NCBI GenBank assembly: GCA_046328715.1
Contig: JAXLWB010000021.1
Coordinates: 62,001 to 126,000 of the forward strand
Direction of reading: 5' to 3'
DNA from: JAXLWB01 sp046328715
GTDB lineage: Bacteria; Chloroflexota; Anaerolineae; Caldilineales; Caldilineaceae
Length of the DNA stretch: 64,000 bases
Shown here: positions 55,030 to 62,255 of the stretch, one piece after another
Position numbering within the stretch: the first letter of the stretch is position 1
Layout of the letters: each line of letters opens with the position of its first letter
Made by a program: the position numbers and the translations under genes
The notes under the pieces: model-generated
What the model saw: only the letters and a program-made list of their open reading frames with translations
What the model was told of the DNA's origin: nothing
Databases searched by the model: none

Positions 55030-56772
55030 ATGTTCCACAAAAATACATCACCGCTCAAAAAATGGTTGACCTGTGGATTGCTGGTGGTGGGGGCAGCAAC
55101 GCTTGTGCTGTTGCTGCTGCCTGTGCTGGGGCGCTGGCAAGTCGAGCGAGCGACGCTCTGGGTGGCAGCGGGCGACGTGGATCAGAACAGTGTGGTCTTG
55201 TGGGCCCGATCGTTGACTACCGGTACGCTTGCGTTTGAAATCGGCGACGACGCAGCCAGCATGCGTCAACAGTTCACAACCACCATCAGCGATCCGACTG
55301 TGCCAGTGACGGTTGAAGTGGCTGATTTGGCTCCAGCAACCGGCTATCGTTATCGAGCCCAGTCAGCCAGCGGGGAACGGGCCAGCGGCCACTTTCGCAC
55401 GCCCGCCATGCCCGATCACCAGGCGGGTCTGCACTTTGGCGTTAGCGGCGATTGGCGCGCCAGCCTGGCCCCTTTTGTTGCTGTGCGCAATGTTGCTACG
55501 CGCAAGCTTGATTTTTTTGTGGCGCTGGGTGACAGCATCTATGCCGATATTCGCTCGCCAGCAGTGGCCAAAGCGCAAACCGAAGGTCTCTTCGATTTTC
55601 GTCTCAAACACGGCGAAGTCTACAGTCCCAAGCAGGGTCTCAACACCCTGGCCGATCTGCGCGCCTCCACCGCCCTCTTTGCCACCATCGACGACCACGA
55701 AGTGACCAACGACTTTGCTGGCGGTGCTCCGGCCAAGGCCGATGCCCGCTTTCATACCAGCAGTGGGCGCATCAACCAGAGCGTGCTCTACCAGGATGCA
55801 CTGCAAGCTTTCCAAGAATACAACCCAATCCGGGAGGAATTCTATGGTCCCGTGGGCGGCGATGGGCGCATGGATGGCGCACGCAAACTCTATCGCTACC
55901 GACGTTTCGGCCTGGATGCGGCGCTCTTTCTGCTCGATGCCCGCTCCTTTCGCGATCTACCCGTACGCCACGCCGAGCGCAACAACCCTGCCGACGTCGA
56001 ACGCTTTCGCAAAGATAGTTGGCGTCCGGGCCGCACCATGCTTGGCAGCCAACAACTGGCCGATCTCAAAGCCGACCTGCTCGATGCACAGCGGCAGGGC
56101 ATTACCTGGAAGTTTGTGCTGATTCCCGAGCCGATCATGCAGCGCGGCTTGATGTCGGCCCAGGATCGCTTTGAGGGCTACGCCGCCGAGCGCAGTGACC
56201 TGCTGGCCTTTATCGAGCACCAGCAACTGCGCAATGTTGTCTTCGTTGCGGCAGACATTCATGGCACGCTGGTCAACAACCTCACCTACGGCACGGCACT
56301 CGACGCGCCACAGCTCACCACCCATGCCTTCGAGGTGACGGTTGGCCCAGTTGCCTTCTACCAGACCTTGGGCGAAGTGGTGATCGAGGATGGTCTACAA
56401 AAGGGCTATGTGATCACGGCGGAGCAGCAGAGTTATCTGGCGCTGCCGATTGCGCCCGACTCGGACAACATGGCCAACGACCGCGATGACTATGTCAAAG
56501 CCATCCTCAATCAGGAACTGATCACCAGCGGCTTTGACCCGTTGGGGCTGGAGGGATCGCCGATCCAGGCCCGACTGCTGGTGGGCGACTATGTGGCGCT
56601 GCACAGCTATGGCTGGAGCGAATTCACCATCGACGCCGCCACCCAGCAGCTCACCATCACCACCTGGGGCGTCCTGCCCTACAGCGAAGGTGATCTACAG
56701 GCCCAACGCAACCAAGTACTGAGCCGCCAGCCAACGATTGTCAGTCAATTTGAAGTCACACCCCAGCGCTAA
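55030..56772 (+). CDS. phoD: PhoD-like phosphatase/phosphodiesterase
   Basis: A short cytoplasmic end and one transmembrane/signal helix (LTCGLLVVGAATLVLLLLPVL) precede an Ig-like domain starting VAAGDVDQNSVVLWARS, the PhoD N-terminal signature. The metallophosphatase core shows VALGDSIYAD, FATIDDHEVTNDF and FVAADIHGTLVNN. PhoD enzymes hydrolyse phosphodiesters and monoesters outside the cell, with Ca/Fe cofactors. I chose ATG 55030 because it starts just before the helix; in-frame starts back to 54886 would extend it by 48 low-similarity residues. It is divergent from the decayed redox gene and convergent with the 56934 gene. Confidence 0.9.
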   Translation: MFHKNTSPLKKWLTCGLLVVGAATLVLLLLPVLGRWQVERATLWVAAGDVDQNSVVLWARSLTTGTLAFEIGDDAASMRQQFTTTISDPTVPVTVEVADLAPATGYRYRAQSASGERASGHFRTPAMPDHQAGLHFGVSGDWRASLAPFVAVRNVATRKLDFFVALGDSIYADIRSPAVAKAQTEGLFDFRLKHGEVYSPKQGLNTLADLRASTALFATIDDHEVTNDFAGGAPAKADARFHTSSGRINQSVLYQDALQAFQEYNPIREEFYGPVGGDGRMDGARKLYRYRRFGLDAALFLLDARSFRDLPVRHAERNNPADVERFRKDSWRPGRTMLGSQQLADLKADLLDAQRQGITWKFVLIPEPIMQRGLMSAQDRFEGYAAERSDLLAFIEHQQLRNVVFVAADIHGTLVNNLTYGTALDAPQLTTHAFEVTVGPVAFYQTLGEVVIEDGLQKGYVITAEQQSYLALPIAPDSDNMANDRDDYVKAILNQELITSGFDPLGLEGSPIQARLLVGDYVALHSYGWSEFTIDAATQQLTITTWGVLPYSEGDLQAQRNQVLSRQPTIVSQFEVTPQR

Positions 56773-56775
56773 CTA

Positions 56776-56930
56776 TCAGAGTCGTCAGCGTAGCTTCAGA
56801 GTCGTCAGCGTAGCTTCAGAGTCGTCAGCGTAGCTTCAGAGTCGTCAGCGTAGCTTCAGAGTCGTCAGCGTAGCTTCAGAGCCGTCAGCGTCAGCGTACG
56901 GACATCCCCTTACTGACGTGCGGGGTTCTG
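56776..56930. repeat. 20-bp tandem array plus one 58-bp-type unit
   Basis: Five near-identical copies of a 20-bp unit (TCAGAGTCGTCAGCGTAGCT) follow the PhoD stop codon. They end in GAGCCGTCAGCGTCAGCGTACGGACATCCCCTTACTGACGTGCGGGGTTCTG, one copy of the 58-bp minisatellite unit. The 20-bp unit looks like a sub-fragment of that larger unit that expanded separately. Confidence 0.85.
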
Positions 56931-56933
56931 AGG

Positions 56934-57221
56934 CTAGACGGTTCCGAAGCTGAGTCCGAGTTGGCGTAGCCATTTGCGGTAGCCGATGGCCATGCGATCC
57001 GAGCGCAGGTGAAGTTCGGCTTGGAGGTCGAGCGGCAATAGTTCGGGACGCTGCTCCTCGCCGACCAGACGATCTTCTTCAAAGATGGCACCGAAGCGCG
57101 GGGTGTAGTGGCGTTGTAGTGCAGCGTTATCAATCATGCTGATGGTGGCCACGATAAACCAAGCTGTACGATCCAGTTCATCATGTTGGGTAATGGTTGA
57201 GCAACAGCCGGAGTGGCGCAA
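56934..57221 (-). CDS. small protein of unknown function
   Basis: This 95-residue frame is rich in Leu, Arg and charged residues (ELDRTAWFIVATISMIDNAALQRHY, LPLDLQAELHLRSDRMAIGYRKWLRQLG). Its composition suggests a soluble helical protein. The start is uncertain and no family is recognised. It is convergent with PhoD across the minisatellite and ends at 56934, right after the 58-bp unit. It may be a real small gene or a fragment. Confidence 0.4.
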   Translation of the reverse strand: MRHSGCCSTITQHDELDRTAWFIVATISMIDNAALQRHYTPRFGAIFEEDRLVGEEQRPELLPLDLQAELHLRSDRMAIGYRKWLRQLGLSFGTV

Positions 57222-58249
57222 TTGTACCCTAATGCAGTTTTAACAAAGTAGTTGGTCAAACTTCTTCCGGGAAGGGCCAGCGCACAAGCCTGTCTATTGC
57301 TAGAGCCTTCCCGGAAGATTGCAAAATTACTCTGTTAGGCATGCACTAAGTTTGAAATGCAATCGCGCTGTAGTGGCGCGATGCGCGCTCAGATCGATGA
57401 TGATACCGCGCCGTAGTTGCGTAGCTGTACGCTCAGATCGATGGTGGTACCGCACCGTGGTGGCGCGGCTGCACGCTCAGATCGATAATGGGGACGCACC
57501 GTGGTGGCGCAGTTGTACGCTCAGATTGATGGTGGTAACGCGCCATGGTGGCGCGGTTGCGCGCTCAGATCGATGATGGTGACGCGCCGTAGTGGCGCAG
57601 TTGTACTCCCAGAGCAAAATTCTATCGCGCCGTAGTGGCACAGTCATACTCTCAGCTCGATGATGCTATCGAGCCGTAGTGGCGCGGTTGCATGCACAGA
57701 TCGATGGTGGTAGCGCGCCGTGGTGGCGCAGTTGTACTCCAAAAGCGAAATTCTATCGCGCCGTAGTGGCACAGTCGTACTCTCAGATCGATGATGCTAT
57801 CGCGCCATGGTGGCGCGGTTGCGCGTTCAGATCGATGGTGGTAATGCGCCGTGATGGCGCGGTTGCGCGCTTAGATCGGTGGTGGTAACGCGCCATAGTG
57901 GCGCGGTTGCGCGCTCAGATCATTGCACTCCCTCTCATTAGGAAAAGTTCTCTTCCTTCCCTCCTCATCATTGCTGAGAAAGTTCAGTAGAAGATCGGAT
58001 GCCATCGCTCTCTCGATTGACTATACTTGCGTGTGTAGTAGGGCAGTCAGCAGCGGTGTAGTGGAACGGTGGAACGGTGCCACTACGCTCCTGTCCGACT
58101 GACTTACGAATGTAGAATCGTCCCGTTCCACGCAAACCGTTCGCAGTCTATCGTTTTCTGTTTCATCGGGAACCGTGCACGCGGTGTGTTTTACACACTG
58201 AGGATCCTAGCTCGATGTGACTCCATTCCATGCTGGAGGATCATCGAAC
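57222..58249. other. gene-poor region dominated by a 44-bp minisatellite
   Basis: No credible gene was found. Open frames across 57319-57900 are artefacts of the repeats. The region holds the 44-bp array and a palindrome near 58050-58100 (GTAGTGG/CCACTAC plus GGAACGGT words). Confidence 0.6.
57361..57920. repeat. 44-bp minisatellite, about 12 full copies
   Basis: The units follow GCTCAGATCGATGGTGGTAA, CGCGCCGTGGTGGCGC, GGTTGCGC (44 bp, some 43). Each contains the small hairpin GCGCC(A/G)-TGG-TGGCGC. Forty-four is not a multiple of three and stop codons occur in the frames, so it is not a protein repeat. Copies are diverged at 10-20 percent, with two of a distinct subtype starting TCCCAGAGCAAAATTCTAT or similar. 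Confidence 0.85.
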
Positions 58250-58429
58250 ATGAACACAGGTCACATTTTTACAACTTCAACTCGTCAGGCAGTCGTCGCT
58301 TTGTTGGTTGCCACCCTGTTGGCACTTTCGGCAGTGGTCGCTCAGAACCATTTGAGCGCACTGACAGGCATCGGCTCGGCTTCGGTCGCACATGCCTGTC
58401 AAGGCTCGGGGGGAACTGGTGCGTGTTAG
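58250..58429 (+). CDS. small exported peptide with C-terminal Cys pair
   Basis: The 59-codon gene starts at ATG 58250 with a clean GGAGGA (58235-58240) 9 nt upstream. A signal-like region (AVVALLVATLLALSAVVAQ) follows a short polar start. The mature part is short (about 20-25 residues) and ends HACQGSGGTGAC, with two Cys spaced to form a small ring. It could be an exported signalling peptide, a bacteriocin-like precursor or a surface peptide; no processing enzyme lies nearby. The very good ribosome binding site makes it likely to be expressed. An upstream in-frame start exists at 58217 but lacks the site. Confidence 0.6.
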   Translation: MNTGHIFTTSTRQAVVALLVATLLALSAVVAQNHLSALTGIGSASVAHACQGSGGTGAC

Positions 58430-58470
58430 TGTAGGTGGCAAGTTGAATCACTCGTCACTCGTAACTGCTA

Positions 58471-58594
58471 AGAGACCGTCTGAAAAGTCGTCGTAGAGGC
58501 GGTTCGCAACCGCCGATCCTTTTGCCCACGCAAGACCGGCGGTTTGCGAACCGCCGCTACATAGCCTTGAATTGTACCTTTTCAGACAGTTTCT
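58471..58594. repeat. MITE-like element with 17-bp terminal inverted repeats
   Basis: AGAGACCGTCTGAAAAG (58471-58487) and its near complement CTTTTCAGACAGTTTCT (58578-58594), 15 of 17 matching, enclose GTAGAGGCGGTTCGCAACCGCC and GGCGGTTTGCGAACCGCC, which pair with each other. The structure resembles a non-autonomous palindromic element. Confidence 0.6.
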
Positions 58595-58631
58595 AAGAAT
58601 TAACCATGGTGACTGTATCTGGAAGAAGATT

Positions 58632-58722
58632 TGTCATTCTGAGGAGCGGCTGTTTGCGACGAAGAATCTTGGTTGGACAACGAAGGATTCTTCGCTCAAA
58701 AAAGCCTTCGCTCAGAATGACA
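58632..58722. repeat. TGTCATTCTGAG palindromic element
   Basis: TGTCATTCTGAG (58632-58643) and CTCAGAATGACA (58711-58722) are perfect 12-bp terminal inverted repeats. Inside, GAAGAATC (58661-58668) pairs with GATTCTTC (58686-58693). It resembles a dispersed intergenic palindrome family seen in many bacterial genomes. Confidence 0.65.
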
Positions 58723-58780
58723 GGCTATCTCACAGGTTTCTTGCCGGACCCAACACTCGTAACTTGCCACTTGCCACCTG

Positions 58781-60007
58781 CTACCCTTCATCGTCATCTA
58801 GACTGCGTCTGGCTGCTTCCAGATGCAGCGCAAGCGAGGCCGCTAACTCCGTATAGTTGGGGTGGTTGTAGATCAGGGGCAAATCGCGGATTGCCCCTTC
58901 CAGAACTACAAGCGCCTTCTTCGCCTCATGATTCTGGGTGTAGGCGTCCCCCAATCCGTCCATTGCGTTTAGACGCCAAAAGTCAGCTTTGAGGACAATC
59001 GCCAGCTTTACGCTGGCCTCAAAGGCATGGCTTGCGGCGGCTGGATTGCCCAGGCGTAGCAGCGCCAGCCCCACGTCCGTCTGAATGAGCGACAACCTGA
59101 ACTTGTCATCCAGTTCCTGGTAGATGGGGATGGCCCAGCGGTAACAGTGCAAGGCTTCCTGCGCTTCCCCCAGTTGGATGTGTGCCTCGCCCCAATTGAA
59201 ATATGCGTGGGCCAGGTGATAGCTATCGCCTACCTCTTCCATCAACGCCGCCGCTTGTTGAAAGTAGGGAATGGCCGCTTGGTACTGCTTTTGGCGGTTG
59301 AGCACCAGGCCCAAATTATGCAGACCCCAGGCCATGCGTCGCTGGTCGCCCTGCTGCTGCAAGCGAGTGAGTGCAAGTCGATAATATTGTTCGGCGGTGG
59401 GATAGTCAGCTTGATTGAGCGCAATCGTGCCGAGCACACGATAGCAGTTGCTGACCTCTGGGTCCTGCGCTTCATCTGAGCTGTGGGCGAGCAGCAGGTA
59501 CAGAGCCTGTTGCACACTGGCCGTGGCGCTGGCATAGTCACCTTGCAATTGTTCAACCCAGGCCCGTTCCGCCAGGGCAACCGCTTGTTTGCGCAGGTTG
59601 CCCTCTTCGCTAAAGTTGTCGACAGCGGCGTTGGCATAGTGCCAGGCCGTCGCAAATTCACCCAACAGTCGATAGAGCAGGCTGTTGTGATATTGGAGTA
59701 GAGCGAGGGAGGAGCGATCGGCTCGCCGTTGGCAAATTTTGATCGCCCACTCCAGGTACTCGATCCAATCGCGCCGCTCGCCCTTCATCTCCATCAGCGG
59801 TGTAGCCAGTAACAGCAGTTGGCGCGCAACATCCCAGGCGCGTTCCAACCTGAGTGCATAGCCAAGGATGCTCTTGATCTGCTCCTGCTCGGCGGTTTCG
59901 AGTTGTGCCCCGCTTGCCTGCACCATGTCCAGCGTACAGCGCGCCGTCTGTACAATCAAATCCCGAAAGCCATCGTCGCCCTCATTCCCGCCATTATGCT
60001 GGCTCAT
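58781..60007 (-). CDS. tetratricopeptide-repeat protein
   Basis: Of 408 residues from ATG 60007 (GGGGAGATCAAG before it on this strand), almost all form helix-turn-helix TPR units, for example NCYRVLGTIALNQADYPTAEQYY, AWGLHNLGLVLNRQKQYQAAI and AHAYFNWGEAHIQLGEAQEAL. The N-terminal 40 residues are acidic and Gly/Asn-rich. TPRs mediate protein-protein contacts. It overlaps by 14 bp the STAND ATPase gene upstream and probably works with it as the repeat-sensor partner often fused to NB-ARC ATPases elsewhere. An in-frame start 27 nt further upstream (60034) is possible. Confidence 0.85.
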   Translation of the reverse strand: MSQHNGGNEGDDGFRDLIVQTARCTLDMVQASGAQLETAEQEQIKSILGYALRLERAWDVARQLLLLATPLMEMKGERRDWIEYLEWAIKICQRRADRSSLALLQYHNSLLYRLLGEFATAWHYANAAVDNFSEEGNLRKQAVALAERAWVEQLQGDYASATASVQQALYLLLAHSSDEAQDPEVSNCYRVLGTIALNQADYPTAEQYYRLALTRLQQQGDQRRMAWGLHNLGLVLNRQKQYQAAIPYFQQAAALMEEVGDSYHLAHAYFNWGEAHIQLGEAQEALHCYRWAIPIYQELDDKFRLSLIQTDVGLALLRLGNPAAASHAFEASVKLAIVLKADFWRLNAMDGLGDAYTQNHEAKKALVVLEGAIRDLPLIYNHPNYTELAASLALHLEAARRSLDDDEG

Positions 60008-61415
60008 CTTGATCTCCCCTGTCCCATTTGCCAATCTCTTTTTCCAGGAAAGTACGTGTGAGGGGATGGATCGAGTAGGTACGCAGCATCAAGTCACCAT
60101 GGACGTCCACTAAGTTCATACGGGCGAGGGTGTGCAGGGCGTTGCGCACCTCATGGGGCTGCTGCTGGTTGACCTTGGCCAATAGATCAACCGTGGCCAG
60201 CGGTGCAACCACCAGCGCCAACGAGAGCCACACTTGGCGGCTGGTTTTGTTGAGCAGGGTATAGGCATGGCGATAGATATAGGTGTAGAGATTCTCAACA
60301 GCATCTCCTTGCCCCTCGTGCAGATCGTTCAAGATATTGTCAATCGTATCTACGTCGAGCAAGCCTATCACCAGACGTAAGGCCAGCGGATTGCCGCCTA
60401 CCGTTTCAAAGATCGGGCGCAACACGGTATCGCTGCTATCAAGTATGCCAGGAAAGTGGCGCAACTCGATCTCGTTGCGCATCAGTTGCAGCGCGTCCTC
60501 CTCGCTGAGCAACGGCACCCGAAAGTGATAGATGTTCGACTCGCCGCCCAACCCGCTACGCGAGGTTAGTAAAAAGCGCGAGGGGTTGCAGATGCGCTGG
60601 AGCAGCGGCAGCAACGTCTCCAGATCAAGCACCGTCTCCAGGTTGTCGACCACGATCAGATGGGGCGTCTCTTTTAAACGCTCTTGGAGCCAGCCCAGTT
60701 TGCGCTCGAAGATCAGGCTACAGAGGCTGCTATCCTGCTCGCTCAACTGTGCCACCAATCGATCGACCAGGGCCTCGGTGGTGAGTGCCGGTTGTGGGCG
60801 CTGGCGCAGCGAACCATTCAAATCCAGGCGGGTGTGGCGGGCTGTCACCCAAGCAAAATCCTCATAGTTGGAGAGGCCGATCATGTGCTCCATCAACACC
60901 TGGGCCAATGCTGTCTTGCCGATGCCACCTACGCCTTCTAAGGCGATCAGCCAGGGCGATTCTTCATCTGAGAGCAGCTTGACCAGCTTCACCATGTGCG
61001 CATCCACGCCAAAGAGCATGGGATTGGTCGACGCTTCTAGACGCAGGCGAAAACGGCGTTCCAACTGGGTTCGTGCCGCCCGCTCTTGCTCTTCCAGCCG
61101 GCCTGCGATCCAATCGATGCCCATTGCCTGGAATTTGTAGAGCGTCTGTTCGGCAATCGCTAGCTGTTGCGCTACCTTGGCCACCGACTGATCGGCCCAA
61201 AAGCGCAACTGCAAGATCTGAGCCTGTGTGGGGTGATGCAGTGCCAACTCTTGGATCAACGCTTGGATTGTCTCCCGAACTGCATGTTGCAGCGCACTTG
61301 GGTTGGATGAATGGAGCGCCCGAAACTGATAGAGTTGGCAAAGGGGCGTATGGTATGCCTCGTCCTGCCAGTTGCGCAACAACTCATGTAGCAATTCACG
61401 GATGGTAGGTGCCAT
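59994..61415 (-). CDS. HTH-NB-ARC (STAND-class) ATPase
   Basis: In the 473-residue protein an N-terminal helical region is followed by a sigma70-region-4-like HTH (about 64-100, QILQLRFWADQSVAKVAQQL then AEQTLYKFQ). An NB-ARC/STAND ATPase module follows, with P-loop GVGGIGKTAL (161-170), Walker B LIVVDNLETVLD, sensor-like RFLLTSRSG and GLPL-type GGNPLALRLV. C-terminal helices end in a winged-helix-like HPLTRTFLEKEIGKW. STAND ATPases act as switches in signalling, transcription control or antiviral defence. I choose ATG 61415 as start; an extension to 61604 would cover a minisatellite remnant and is unlikely. The TPR gene follows with 14-bp overlap. Confidence 0.86.
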   Translation of the reverse strand: MAPTIRELLHELLRNWQDEAYHTPLCQLYQFRALHSSNPSALQHAVRETIQALIQELALHHPTQAQILQLRFWADQSVAKVAQQLAIAEQTLYKFQAMGIDWIAGRLEEQERAARTQLERRFRLRLEASTNPMLFGVDAHMVKLVKLLSDEESPWLIALEGVGGIGKTALAQVLMEHMIGLSNYEDFAWVTARHTRLDLNGSLRQRPQPALTTEALVDRLVAQLSEQDSSLCSLIFERKLGWLQERLKETPHLIVVDNLETVLDLETLLPLLQRICNPSRFLLTSRSGLGGESNIYHFRVPLLSEEDALQLMRNEIELRHFPGILDSSDTVLRPIFETVGGNPLALRLVIGLLDVDTIDNILNDLHEGQGDAVENLYTYIYRHAYTLLNKTSRQVWLSLALVVAPLATVDLLAKVNQQQPHEVRNALHTLARMNLVDVHGDLMLRTYSIHPLTRTFLEKEIGKWDRGDQDEPA

Positions 61416-61922
61416 AGGTGTAGGTTGAAGATGCAGGGTGCCATTTGGATGTTGTAGAGCTGTCCGTGTCGGCGTACAAGCTCCTTGCTGACGTGCAGGG
61501 TTCTGACACCCCACTCGCCATTTTCCCCAATCATAGACGAAGTTCCCATTTCTGATCAAAGCGCACAATCTCTCTGTGTGCCGCAGAAGCTGTCTAAAAA
61601 GCACACCTGGTAGGTTTGATTGAAGTACGAACCAGGCTATCTGTGCATAGTTGAGTCTGCTGACCGGTTAAACCTGCCAGGTGTATGCGAATCCATCGAC
61701 TTTCGAAGCTGTCTAAAAAGCACACCTGGTAGGTTTGATTGAAGTGCGAACCAGGCTATCTGTGCATAGTTGAGTCTGCTGACCGGTTAAACCTGCCAGG
61801 TGTATGATCCGACGAGAGCGCGAGGAGAGTTTTTGGAGAGTTTTACGCATTTTTATAGAGGTTACTGCGCGGCAAAAGCGCGATACTAGACGCACAGAGA
61901 GAGGATCCAAAAGGAAGCTTGC
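61416..61922. other. intergenic region with minisatellite remnant and two direct repeats
   Basis: It holds a diverged 58-bp-type unit near 61463-61505 and the twin 102-bp repeats. Promoters of the divergent ATPase and small helical genes must lie here. Confidence 0.55.
61586..61806. repeat. two near-identical 102-bp direct repeats
   Basis: Copies at 61586-61687 and 61705-61806 differ by one base and are separated by 17 bp. Each has a 15-bp terminal inverted pair, ACACCTGGTAGGTTT and AAACCTGCCAGGTGT (14 of 15 matching), and begins GAAGCTGTCTAAAAAG. The near-identity indicates a recent duplication of a palindromic element. Confidence 0.8.
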
Positions 61923-62255
61923 ATGGCCGACGATACAGAGACAATACACCAACTTGGCAACTTTATCCAGCGGCGAGCACTGGGTGCATTAGTACGTCAA
62001 TGGCTGGAACTACAAGAGCCGGAGCAGATCGCCGCCATGAATCTCTATTGCCGCCAATCCTCCGCCACCGAGATCGAAAGCATGGCAACGACCTTGCTGC
62101 ATGTGGCTGCCGGTTATCCAAACAGTGATGTACGTAGAAAGCTGGTGCGTGCTTATGCCCTTTTTATGCGCGGTGTCGATGAAGAGGGCGTGGATGCTGG
62201 CACGACGGGTGAAACAATCGACATCCCAATCGACTTGGCTGGCGAAGACGAGTAA
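61923..62255 (+). CDS. small helical acidic protein, putative accessory to the Csx3 locus
   Basis: The 110-residue protein is predicted helical with an acidic tail (GNFIQRRALGALVRQWLELQ, ATEIESMATTLLHVAAGYPN, DLAGEDE). ATG 61923 has AAAAGGAAGC upstream. No family is recognised. The last 103 bp overlap, on the opposite strand, the 3' end of the Csx3-ATPase gene, so at least one 3' end has little freedom to change. It lies between the STAND ATPase and the Csx3 gene and may be part of the same module. Confidence 0.55.
   Translation: MADDTETIHQLGNFIQRRALGALVRQWLELQEPEQIAAMNLYCRQSSATEIESMATTLLHVAAGYPNSDVRRKLVRAYALFMRGVDEEGVDAGTTGETIDIPIDLAGEDE

Larger units (their letters stand above)
58430..58780. 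other. intergenic region with two palindromic elements
   Basis: No gene is seen. It contains a terminal-inverted-repeat element at 58471-58594 and a TGTCATTCTGAG element at 58632-58722. Confidence 0.55.

Noticed and set aside
57319..57888. Open frames of 69-85 codons across the 44-bp array
   Set aside because: They are by-products of a 44-bp tandem repeat, lack ribosome binding sites and encode only low-complexity repeats.
57361..57920. CRISPR array
   Set aside because: Units are contiguous 44-bp repeats without unique spacers, as in a minisatellite.
61416..61604. N-terminal extension of the STAND ATPase
   Set aside because: The extension would translate a minisatellite remnant and lacks family-like sequence; the ATG at 61415 fits better.
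61586..61806. CRISPR leader or repeat pair near the Csx3 genes
   Set aside because: Two 102-bp copies with terminal inverted repeats and a 17-bp gap do not fit repeat-spacer structure.
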